NCBI RefSeq assembly: GCF_047785965.1
Contig: NZ_JBLOBF010000015.1
Location: 1-25,814 of the forward strand
Reading direction: 5' to 3'
DNA from: Caldisericum exile_A
Lineage (GTDB): Bacteria > Caldisericota > Caldisericia > Caldisericales > Caldisericaceae
Length of the DNA stretch: 25,814 nucleotides
This document shows positions 7,223 to 14,099 of this stretch, piece after piece; within the stretch, counting starts at the first letter, position 1, and each line of letters begins with the position of its first letter. A model generated the notes under the pieces. That model saw only the letters and a list, made by a program, of their open reading frames with translations. It made no database searches and was not told the origin of the DNA. Position numbers and translations under genes: made by a program.

Positions 7223-7897
7223 ATGGGAATTTTTGAGATTATTGGGCCTATAATGATTGGGCCATCAAGTTCGCACACGGCAGGGGCTGTTCGAATAGGA
7301 AAATATGCAAGGCGTATTTATGGTGTTAGTAAGCTTTTCGATCTTGTTGAGATTGATCTTTTTAATTCGTTCTCAGAATCAGGAGTTGGGCACGGCACAG
7401 ATCTTGCGATACTTTCAGGCATTTTGTGTTTTAATGTTGATGATGAACGCATCCTCAATGCGTTTGGCATTGCAAAAGAAATGGGGATAAATTACAAATT
7501 TAATTTTATGGGTATTAATGAGGAGCTTCCAGAAAATACTGCAAAAATAACTTTTTATAACAATAGAGAACCTTTCTATATTTTTGGCGAATCAATAGGT
7601 GGGGGTTTGATACGTATTTTTAATATTAATGGTTACAATGTAAACCTTTTTGGAAGACATCCTGTGCTTATTGTTATTGCAAAAGATGTGCCAGGTATTG
7701 TTGCACACGTTTCAAAGGTAATTGCTGATACGGGTATTAACATTGCAAAAGCAGAAATTGAGAGGGATTCCTCTATAGGTGAATCGCTCTCCGTTTTTAA
7801 ACTTGATGCAGATTTTCCAAAAGATAGGCTTCCCTTGATTTTTGAAAATAAAAATATAAAAGAAGCAATAACAGTTGAAAGGCTTGAGGAATTATAG
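7223..7897 (+). CDS. sdaAB: L-serine dehydratase, iron-sulfur type, beta subunit
   Basis: A 224-residue beta subunit of the two-subunit L-serine ammonia-lyase, which converts L-serine to pyruvate and ammonia. It opens with the family hallmark IIGPIMIGPSSSHTAGAVRIG (about 6-26, Ser-rich substrate loop) and FSESGVGHGTDLAILSGI (about 48-66). A C-terminal ACT domain starts near residue 153 (PVLIVIAKDVPGIVAHVSKV). The frame could begin at TTG 7205, but a perfect -10 box occupies 7211-7216, so ATG 7223 is the start, giving the expected N-terminus. The alpha subunit follows after 9 nt with its own GGGAG. The ACT domain suggests allosteric sensing of an amino acid, probably serine. Confidence 0.93.
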   Translation: MGIFEIIGPIMIGPSSSHTAGAVRIGKYARRIYGVSKLFDLVEIDLFNSFSESGVGHGTDLAILSGILCFNVDDERILNAFGIAKEMGINYKFNFMGINEELPENTAKITFYNNREPFYIFGESIGGGLIRIFNINGYNVNLFGRHPVLIVIAKDVPGIVAHVSKVIADTGINIAKAEIERDSSIGESLSVFKLDADFPKDRLPLIFENKNIKEAITVERLEEL

Positions 7898-7906
7898 GGA
7901 GATATT

Positions 7907-8791
7907 ATGAAGATAAAATTTAAAAGTTTTGCAGAGTTGAAGGAAAAGGTAAGTTCATCAGGGCTTACTCTATCAAGGTTTCTTATCCACTATGAAGCAA
8001 TAAACGAGGGAAAAGAAGAAGAATTTATGATAAGTAAGATGGATAGAACACTTTCTGCAATGGAGGAATCAATAGAAAAAGGGCTTAAAAATAAAAATGT
8101 CTCAAAAACAGGGTTTGTAAATGGGTGGGCTTATCAATTAAAAGAATACATAAATGGTAGTAATTTTCATCTACTTTCACCTGAATTTACTGAGGTCATT
8201 CTAAATACCCTTGCAGTTTCTGAGATGAACGCATGCATGGGGCGAATTGTTGCAGCACCCACAGCAGGTTCCTGTGGCGTTTTACCAGGTTCGCTTATTA
8301 CAGTTGCGAAGTTAAAGGGAGTTGATCGTCGAAAATTAATTGAAGCACTTTTTGTTGCAGGTGGTATTGGGGAAGTGTTCCAAAACCTTGCAAGTTTGTC
8401 TGGTGCGCGCCATGGATGTCAAGCAGAAGTTGGTGCAGCGTCCTCTATGTCCGCGGGTGCAATTGTTTCGCTTTTTTCAGATGATATAGATAAAATTGAA
8501 AGTGCCTCAGCTTTTGCATTGAAAAATGTTTTAGGTCTTGTGTGCGATCCAATTGGAGGTTTTGTTGAAATTCCATGTATCAAGCGAAATGTAATGGGTG
8601 CAGTCAATGCAATTGCCTCAGCTGAGATGGCTCTTGCAGGTATTAAGACACTCATCCCTCTCGATGAAGTTATAATTGCAATGAAACGCATTGGCGAAAG
8701 AATGCCACTTGAATTGAGGGAAACAGGCGAAGGTGGTTTAGCTTTAACCGAAACCGCCAAACGTCTTTTACAAAAATTCAAAGCAAAATAG
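7907..8791 (+). CDS. sdaAA: L-serine dehydratase, iron-sulfur type, alpha subunit
   Basis: A 294-residue catalytic subunit carrying the oxygen-labile [4Fe-4S] cluster. Family blocks are MNACMGRIVAAPTAGSCGVLPG (split here: MNACMGRIVAA at 107-117, then PTAGSCGVLPG), GARHGCQAEVGAASSMSAG (166-184), CDPIGGFVEIPC (213-224) and the C-terminal GEGGLALT. The three expected cluster cysteines are Cys171, Cys213 and Cys224, with spacings of 42 and 11 that match those of the single-chain E. coli-type enzymes. With sdaAB this allows serine fermentation to pyruvate. The N-terminal 90 residues are helical, as usual for two-subunit forms. No terminator is evident after the stop. Confidence 0.94.
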   Translation: MKIKFKSFAELKEKVSSSGLTLSRFLIHYEAINEGKEEEFMISKMDRTLSAMEESIEKGLKNKNVSKTGFVNGWAYQLKEYINGSNFHLLSPEFTEVILNTLAVSEMNACMGRIVAAPTAGSCGVLPGSLITVAKLKGVDRRKLIEALFVAGGIGEVFQNLASLSGARHGCQAEVGAASSMSAGAIVSLFSDDIDKIESASAFALKNVLGLVCDPIGGFVEIPCIKRNVMGAVNAIASAEMALAGIKTLIPLDEVIIAMKRIGERMPLELRETGEGGLALTETAKRLLQKFKAK

Positions 8792-8908
8792 AAAGTTTTT
8801 GTTTCTCATTAAAAGCAGAAAATCTATGGTTTACCTTACATTTTATAAAAAGCTTTTAAATTTTCTCTTTTTGATTTTTTACTATGATTATTGGTGAAGG
8901 AGGTATAA

Positions 8909-9610
8909 ATGGATTATGAAAAATGTTTGAAAAAACTCTCGCTTATGAGAAGTATGTGATAATTTTTTTTTCTTTCTTCTGTTATTATTCCAAATATTAT
9001 TAATCTAAGTAATACTTTATCTTGGGTTGCTCTGGTTTCTTTTTAGTAATACAATTTATTCCGTTTATTATTCCAATAACTAAAGTTTTCTTTAATTCGA
9101 TTGATTGCAGTAAAGTAAATTTCGATGTTGTACTTTTTATGCATGAATTATCATTCTTACTAACTTTCTTTGCTGTTTTTAGCGGTAGTAAAAGTTTTGG
9201 TATACAGCATATACTTTTTGTGTTATTTTATGTTGCAAGTTTTGTTAATTTTGGTTTGCTAATCTGGATAACCTCTGGAAAATATTATTTGTATATCGTC
9301 CCAATAATATTTTTTGTTGTTGGTGCGCTAGCCAAGTTTAATTTAAATTTACTCATTAATCAGTACTTAGTTTGTTTAGCCTATGCTTCCAATTCTTATC
9401 TTGCATGTTCTTTTTAGTTGATGAGAAAAATCTTAGGAACAACTTTCGCATGGAAGATATTCAGGTGATTAAAAGTTTATTGGTTCTTTTGTTTATGAAA
9501 AAAGGATTATAAAGCACAAAGTCAATATGGAATTTTTAAACCCGTTGATGAAAATTGAAACAAAAGGAAAAGTAATTTACACTTTTAACGATTGTTTAAA
9601 GCTTGCATAA
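8909..9610 (+). pseudogene. Decayed membrane protein gene with several lesions
   Basis: A good Shine-Dalgarno (GAAGGAGG, 8896-8903) leads into ATG 8909, but the frame stops after 16 codons (MDYEKCLKKLSLMRSM, then TGA TAA). The same frame resumes as FFFLSSVIIPNIINLSNTLS and stops at TAG near 9046. The sense continues in a second frame (9022-9417) that encodes about five hydrophobic segments. It then shifts again to VDEKNLRNNFRMEDIQVIKS, and after another shift to FVYEKRIIKHKVNMEFL…, ending TAA 9608-9610. The intact ancestor would be a polytopic membrane protein of roughly 230 residues with a soluble tail. Family unknown. Several independent disruptions argue for decay rather than one sequencing error. 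Confidence 0.6.
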
Positions 9611-9641
9611 AACCTATATTTTTGGGAATTTGGAGGTTTAA

Positions 9642-9858
9642 ATGGCAAAAAAAGATAAAAGCTAAGATTGAAGATTTATTGGAAGAATATGAATTTGTAG
9701 ATGAAGAAATATCTTAATAAATTTATACAAAGACAAATAAAGTTGTTTTCTACATACCTAACTTGGATGAAAGTCTTCCCGAGGTAAGGGCATTGCAAAA
9801 GGCATTAGATAGTGGCTCTAATAGGTTTATCTTGATACCAAAGGTTGACTCTTTCTAA
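9642..9858 (+). pseudogene. Decayed small gene, unknown product
   Basis: A TTTGGAGG Shine-Dalgarno precedes ATG 9642. The first frame gives MAKKDKS and stops. A one-base shift in the A7 run gives KIKAKIEDLLEEYEFVDEE, ending in two consecutive stops (TAATAA, near 9714-9720). After them the same frame is open again through NKVVFYIPNLDESLPEVRAL to TAA 9856-9858. About 70 residues would be encoded if repaired, an acidic mixed alpha/beta protein I do not recognise. It follows another decayed gene and abuts the repeat cluster. Confidence 0.55.
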
Positions 9859-9882
9859 CCTACTCCAAAGTCAAAATTATTA

Positions 9883-10975
9883 TTTCGGGAAGTATTGAGG
9901 GGGGATTTGAAAGTCTCCCCTCTAACTCCTCTAAAAGGAGGAGAATCCTCGTCACTTCGTTTTTCGGATTTACAATTCTTTGGTGTATTTCGGGGAGTGT
10001 TGAGGGGGCGATTTGTTGCCCCCTCAAAATAATTGTCATATCGAGCGAAGCGAGATATCTCCTCTGTTTATATTGAAGGGGTAAAAGTCCCCCTTCGAAC
10101 TTCCCCAAAAGGCGGAGATTTCTCAGTCACTTACGCTCCTTCGAAATGACTCGTTGTGTCATTCCGAAAAATGTTTCTTTGTGTCATTCCGAAGCCGAAG
10201 GCGAGGAATCTCCTCAGTCTCGGGGGAGTATTGAGAAGGCGGTTTAGTGCCCCCTCAAAATATGGAGATTTCTCCTCACTACGTTCGTCGAAATGACTCG
10301 TTGTGTCATTCCGAAGCCGCTTATTTGTCATTCCGAAGTGGCAAAGCCACGAGGAATCTCCAATATTAGAAAGGGGGACGCCCCTTTCTAACTTACCCCC
10401 AAGGCTTCCCTCCAACTCCTCTAAAAGGAGGAGAATCCTCCTCACTTCGTTTTTCGGATTTACAATTCTTTGGTGTATTTTAGGGGAGTGTTGAGGGGGG
10501 TTGTTACCCCATCAAAATAATTGTCATATCGAGCGAAGCGAGATATCTCCTCTGTTTATATTGAAGGGGTAAAAGTCCCCCTTCGAACTACCCCAAAAGG
10601 CGGAGATTTCTCAGTCGCTTACGCTCCTTCGAAATGACTCGTTGTGTCATTCTGAAGCCGCTTATTTGTCATTCCGAAGTGGCGTAGCCACGAGGAATCT
10701 CCGTCGTATGGGTGGAGTTCTGGGAGGGTGTCCCTCCTCCATTTAATAGGAGAATCTTCGTCACTTCGTTTTTCGGATTTACATTTCTTTGGTGTATTTT
10801 AGGAGAGTGTTGAGGGTTGTTACCCCCTCAAAATATGGAGATTTCTCACTTTGTTCGAAATGACTGTTTTTTGGGGAAGTATTGGGGGGCGGTGTTGTAT
10901 TCCCTCAAAATGGTTGTCATGTCGAGTGCAGTGAGACATCTTTGCAGTTTAAATGGTGGGAAGCTCCCCTCCAGC
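9883..10975. repeat. Cluster of modular hairpin repeats, two partial direct copies
   Basis: About 1.1 kb of non-coding repeat. The block starting near 9922 recurs near 10411 (offset about 488-490), and a degenerate third copy runs from about 10735 to 10960. Each block is a chain of short dyads: CTCCT/AGGAG; GAGGGGGC/GCCCCCTC; ATATC/GATAT around GC-GAA-GC (10038-10058, 10526-10546); GAAGGGG/CCCCTTC; ATTTC/GAAAT; ATTCC/GGAAT around GTGGC/GCCAC or GCC/GGC; and TTAGAAAGGGG/CCCCTTTCTAA (about 10366-10391). ORFs predicted across it are by-products of the repeats. An inverted copy of 10222-10500 lies at 17637-17958, and decayed pieces lie after 24983. No transposase or terminal target duplication is visible. 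Confidence 0.85.
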
Positions 10976-11049
10976 AATTTCATGAAGCATATTCTAAGCC
11001 TTTTTGGTAAAATAAAACTAAGACTACATTATTCTCCTACTTATTTTTA

Positions 11050-11398
11050 AGCATAAAAAATATTTATGGGTATAACAAAATCCACTAATATTAAAAACCA
11101 TCATAAATACTCAATTTGTTATTTTACCTTAGATAGAAATCAAACTTAAAAATCCCGCATTGTTCTGTAGAACCAGCATTAAAACTTGATTATTACCCTA
11201 TCAAATTTTCAATTTAGAGAGGATTTTTAGAGTTAAAATGGGTTAAACTACCTTGAACAAATTTTTGCCTCTCTAAACGCATGCAAATGCAAGGTCTTAA
11301 ACACGCAATTTAAAATTGCTCTTTAAGCGTAAAATTTTAGACCCTTACAAGCATATTCTAAAAATCCTTACCAATATTGCCTTTTAACATTTTCAAAC
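11050..11398. other. Intergenic region downstream of the importer operon, with dyads
   Basis: AT-rich and without a coding frame. It contains a 10-bp inverted pair TTTAGAGAGG (11213-11222) and CCTCTCTAAA (11268-11277); an 11-bp inverted pair GGATTTTTAGA (11221-11231) and TCTAAAAATCC (about 11357-11367); and a near-perfect palindrome GCAATTT-A-AAATTGC (11305-11319). These nested dyads could fold as one structured RNA or be a remnant of a small element. No clear intrinsic terminator for the importer operon is seen. Confidence 0.4.
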
Positions 11399-12133
11399 TT
11401 AAACGCTATATACACTAAGAACACTTCTAAGGAATCTTCTTGCCCTTTCTGTTTGTGGGTTTTCAAAGAATTCTAAAGGTTTTCCTTCTTCAACGATGCG
11501 TCCATCAGCCATAAAAACAACTCTATCAGCAACTTCCTTTGCAAACGCAATCTCGTGTGTTACTACAACCATTGTCATTCCGTTTTCTGCAATCTCTTTC
11601 ATTACATCAAGCACTTCCTGAATCATCTCTATGTCGAGTGCTGAGGTTGGCTCATCAAAGAGCATTAATTTTGGCTCCATTGCAAGTGCTCTTGCTATTG
11701 CAACTCTTTGCTTTTCTCCACCTGAAAGTTCTTTTGGATAATGGTTGAGTCTTTGTCCTAACCCCACTTTTTTAAGATAATTTGTTGCGATATTTCTTGC
11801 AAGGTTTTTATCTATTTTCTTTACAACAATAGGTCCAAGCATTACATTTTCAATTGCTGTAAGATGAGGAAATAAGTTAAAATGCTGAAAAACCATCCCT
11901 ATTTCTTCTCTTAATTTGTTAAGATTTGTTTTTGGATTTATAAGACTACCTTCGTAGTAAATTTCTCCTGATGTAGGTAATTCAAGAGCATTCAAACATC
12001 GGAGGAATGTGCTTTTTCCTGCGCCAGATGGTCCAACTATTACCACTTTTTCACCTTTTTTTACTTCGAAGTTAACATTTTCAAAAACTCTTATGTTTCC
12101 GAATCTCTTTGTTAAATCTACTGTTCTAATCAC
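11399..12133 (-). CDS. Polar amino acid ABC transporter, ATP-binding protein
   Basis: About 244 residues; the GlnQ/HisP/ArtP-type ATPase that powers the importer. It has all nucleotide-binding motifs: Walker A GPSGAGKST, Q-loop MVFQHFNLFPH, signature LSGGEKQRVAIARAL, Walker B LMLFDEPTSALD and the switch histidine in VVVTHEI. The frame extends to a TTG at 12142, but that codon is only one base after AAGGAGG. The GTG at 12133 has a normal distance to it and gives a family-like start (VIRTVDLTKRFG). It overlaps the end of the permease gene by 8 nt, showing translational coupling. Third gene of the operon. Confidence 0.93.
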   Translation of the reverse strand: MIRTVDLTKRFGNIRVFENVNFEVKKGEKVVIVGPSGAGKSTFLRCLNALELPTSGEIYYEGSLINPKTNLNKLREEIGMVFQHFNLFPHLTAIENVMLGPIVVKKIDKNLARNIATNYLKKVGLGQRLNHYPKELSGGEKQRVAIARALAMEPKLMLFDEPTSALDIEMIQEVLDVMKEIAENGMTMVVVTHEIAFAKEVADRVVFMADGRIVEEGKPLEFFENPQTERARRFLRSVLSVYSV

Positions 12134-12782
12134 CTTTTGCAAACCTCCTTTCGAGATTTTGTGAAAGTCTTGTTAAAGGAATTGTAAGTAAAAGATAAAT
12201 AATTCCTGCCGCAAGGTATGGTGTAAGTACATTTGCTGTTGCAGATGAAATTTGTTTTGACTTATAGGTAAGTTCTGCTATTCCTGTAATCATTACAAGT
12301 GAAGTGTCTTTTAGTAAAGCAACAATTTCGTTTGTAATTGGAGGGATTACTCTTCTTATCGTTTGAGGGAGGATTACATACCTCATCGTTTGATAATAAT
12401 TCATTCCAAGCGAGTTTGCTGCCTCAAACTGTCCAAATGATATTGATTCAATTCCTGCTCTAAAAATTTCCGAGATGTATGCAGCTGAGTTAAATGAAAG
12501 TGCAACTACACCTGAGGTAAATGCATCAAGTTTAAGTCCAAATCCTGGAAAGACATAATAAACGATGAGAATTTGAAGCAAAAGTGGTGTCCCTCTCAGG
12601 GTATCTACATAAATTGAAGAGAGCCCCCGTAAAAGAGGGCTCTTTGAAATTCGCAATAATGCAATAACAAGACCAAATGCTATACCAAAAACCATTGCAA
12701 GAAAAGTTAGTCCAAGAGTTGTCTTAAGTCCTTGGAGGAGAAATGGTAACGTTTGAATAAATAAGTCTAATCTAAATTGCAT
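12126..12782 (-). CDS. Polar amino acid ABC transporter, permease (HisM/GlnP type)
   Basis: A 218-residue inner-membrane permease with about five helices and the His/Glu/Gln/Arg/opine family marks: an N-terminal FLLQGLKTTLGLTFLAMVFG, YVDTLRGTPLLLQILIVYY, and the EAA loop EAANSLGMNYYQTMRYVILPQ (given in part), which contacts the ATPase. One permease is encoded, so the channel would be a homodimer. ATG 12782 has an AGAGGTGAT upstream, and 12 nt separate it from the binding-protein gene. Second gene of the operon. Confidence 0.92.
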   Translation of the reverse strand: MQFRLDLFIQTLPFLLQGLKTTLGLTFLAMVFGIAFGLVIALLRISKSPLLRGLSSIYVDTLRGTPLLLQILIVYYVFPGFGLKLDAFTSGVVALSFNSAAYISEIFRAGIESISFGQFEAANSLGMNYYQTMRYVILPQTIRRVIPPITNEIVALLKDTSLVMITGIAELTYKSKQISSATANVLTPYLAAGIIYLLLTIPLTRLSQNLERRFAKGD

Positions 12783-12794
12783 AAAAAATCACCT

Positions 12795-13808
12795 CTATGG
12801 AATTGATTGTGGCGCTGTGCCAAACCACTTCTTGTAAAGTGTAGTATACTCACCATTTGCTTTAATTTCTTTTAAGGCATTGTTTATTGCGTCTCTTAAT
12901 TCTGGTTCATCTTTCCTAAATGCAATTCCGTATTGCTCAGTTGTAAAAAGCGATCCTACTATTTTTACCTTTGGATGTGTCTTTGCATAGTAGAGCGACA
13001 CAGGAAGATCGTTTATTACGGCATCTATTCTTCCGATTTCAAGGTCAGAAAGTGCAAGTTGAATATCTGGGTAACTTTTAACGATTGCACCATTGATCTT
13101 TTTTGCTGCCTCTTCACCTGTGGTACCGGTCTGAACTCCGACAGTTTTTCCTACAAGGTCCTCTGGCTTTGTTATTGAGTTATTGCTTGATTGGACTGCA
13201 AGAATCTGTCCAGAATTATAGTAGGGATCTGAGAAATCAACTTCTTTTTTTCTTTCATCTGTGATGGTCATTGCTGAAATTATTGCATCAAACTTTCCTG
13301 TTTGTAAGGCAGGAATTATGCCTGAGAAGTCTGCTGTGACAATCTGTGCTTTAACACCGATTTTACTTGCAAGAAGATTTGCAAGATCAACGTCAAAACC
13401 CATGGCATTTCCTGTTTTAGGGTCGATCCACTCAAAGGGTGCATAAGTTGTGTCAGATCCGAAAACAATTACTCCTGCTCTCTTTACCCTTGCAAGGGAG
13501 TTAAACCTAAGAGTAACTTCTTTTGAAATACCACTTCCTAAAACCTTGATGTTTTCTTGATAAGGTGTTGCACCTTCTGCTTCAACTTTTAAAACATAGT
13601 CCCCTGATTTTACATTACTGAATGCAAATTTACCGTTTGCATCTGTTGTAGTTTGAAGGTCGTTTAAATACACAGTTGCACCTTTGATTGCTACTCCACT
13701 TTGGTCCTTCACAACTCCATTAACCTGTCCTGAACTTGCACAGCCAGTTAAGATTGCTAAAATTACTAACACTACCAATACCGCTGCTACCTTTGTAAAT
13801 CCTCTCAT
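12795..13808 (-). CDS. Solute-binding lipoprotein with N-terminal carboxypeptidase-regulatory-like domain
   Basis: A 337-residue lipoprotein. It has a signal peptide with lipobox LTGC (Cys23), then a beta-sandwich of the carboxypeptidase-regulatory-like/CnaB type at about 29-103 (VNGVVKDQSGVAIKGATVYL, TTTDANGKFAFSNVKSGDYV, EVTLRF). A family-3 amino-acid-binding protein follows from about 108 (GSDTTYAPFEWIDPKTG, GFDVDLANLLASKIGV, SAMTITDERKKEVDFSDPYY). Ordinary members are about 250-270 residues; the additional 80 are the inserted sandwich. ATG 13808 has a strong AGGAGG. Substrate class is polar amino acids; the Arg/Lys/His-rich leader peptide upstream points to basic ones. First gene of the operon, immediately after an attenuator. 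Confidence 0.92.
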   Translation of the reverse strand: MRGFTKVAAVLVVLVILAILTGCASSGQVNGVVKDQSGVAIKGATVYLNDLQTTTDANGKFAFSNVKSGDYVLKVEAEGATPYQENIKVLGSGISKEVTLRFNSLARVKRAGVIVFGSDTTYAPFEWIDPKTGNAMGFDVDLANLLASKIGVKAQIVTADFSGIIPALQTGKFDAIISAMTITDERKKEVDFSDPYYNSGQILAVQSSNNSITKPEDLVGKTVGVQTGTTGEEAAKKINGAIVKSYPDIQLALSDLEIGRIDAVINDLPVSLYYAKTHPKVKIVGSLFTTEQYGIAFRKDEPELRDAINNALKEIKANGEYTTLYKKWFGTAPQSIP

Positions 13809-13827
13809 CTTTTTCCTCCTATAAATT

Positions 13828-13854
13828 AAAAATAGCCGGCCTTTTGCGCCGGCT
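13828..13854 (-). terminator. Intrinsic terminator inside the importer leader (attenuator)
   Basis: On the minus strand AGCCGGC (13854-13848) pairs with GCCGGCT (13840-13834) around a 7-nt loop, followed by A and five Ts (13832-13828). It lies upstream of the first structural gene, about 8 nt before its Shine-Dalgarno, so it must be conditional. Its 5' arm is also the perfect partner of the segment at 13894-13887. Confidence 0.8.
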
Positions 13855-13906
13855 TATAAAAAAACAATATAAATTTATATCAACCCGCCGGCGCTCTTGT
13901 GCGGGT
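13846..13906 (-). promoter_or_regulatory. Alternative pairing region: pause hairpin versus antiterminator
   Basis: Minus strand. Segment 1 ACCCGC (13906-13901) pairs with GCGGGT (13888-13883) to form a hairpin before the leader stop codon. Segment 2 GCGCCGGC (13894-13887), inside that hairpin, is exactly complementary to segment 3 GCCGGCGC (13853-13846), the 5' arm of the terminator: eight G-C pairs. Pairing 2:3 excludes both hairpin 1:2 and the terminator. The GC-only segments stand out in an otherwise AT-rich leader. Confidence 0.7.
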
Positions 13907-13957
13907 ATGTTTTTTAGCATATTTTCTTGTAGCCAAAATTAAAATAATGTTTTCCAT
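13880..13957 (-). CDS. Leader peptide of the importer operon attenuator
   Basis: A 25-codon ORF on the minus strand, ATG at 13957 and TGA at 13882-13880, preceded by AAGAGG at a normal distance and about 16 nt after the predicted transcription start. It begins MENIILILAT, continues RKYAKKHTRTR (residues 11-21) and ends APAG. Seven of those eleven residues are basic: three Arg, three Lys, one His. Codons 18-19 form segment 1, and codons 22-25 form segment 2 of the alternative RNA structure, so ribosome position would set the fold. No other function is likely for so short a product. Too short for ordinary gene finding. Confidence 0.75.
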   Translation of the reverse strand: MENIILILATRKYAKKHTRTRAPAG

Positions 13958-13979
13958 ATATTCCTCTTAATTTGTGTGA

Positions 13980-14007
13980 ATTTTAGTTAAGTTTAGAAAA
14001 ATGTCAA
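13980..14007 (-). promoter_or_regulatory. Promoter of the amino-acid importer operon
   Basis: Minus strand: perfect TTGACA (14007-14002), a 16-base spacer and TAAAAT (13985-13980). Start expected near 13973, giving a leader of about 165 nt before the binding-protein ATG, unusually long for this window. Confidence 0.65.
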
Positions 14008-14070
14008 TAGTCTTCTATTGGTTCCTCTCTTTAGTTTGTGGGCTTTAAAATAAGATTAGAATTGTGTTTT

Positions 14071-14099
14071 TTGACAAATAATAAATTTTTCTTTAATAT
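14071..14099 (+). promoter_or_regulatory. Possible antisense promoter into the PAP2 gene
   Basis: Plus strand: TTGACA (14071-14076), a 17-base spacer and TAATAT (14094-14099), with transcription directed into the 3' end of the minus-strand PAP2 gene. There is no plus-strand gene for it to serve. In AT-rich DNA this may be chance. Confidence 0.3.

Noticed and set aside
9860..10494. ORFs of 63-104 codons on both strands in the repeat cluster, such as the frame containing LLLLEELEGSLGGKLERG
   Set aside because: The same translated strings recur in both repeat clusters and on both strands, following the hairpin repeats. They have no Shine-Dalgarno and no coding character.
9883..10975. CRISPR array
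   Set aside because: The repeats are unequal, hairpin-rich and not separated by uniform unique spacers, and no cas gene is in view.
12134..12142. TTG 12142 as start of the ATPase gene
   Set aside because: It lies one base from the Shine-Dalgarno; GTG 12133 has a workable distance.
13828..13973. T-box or metabolite riboswitch in the importer leader
   Set aside because: No T-box AGGGUGG motif and no recognised aptamer core. The short ORF with basic codons and the overlapping complementary segments explain the leader better.
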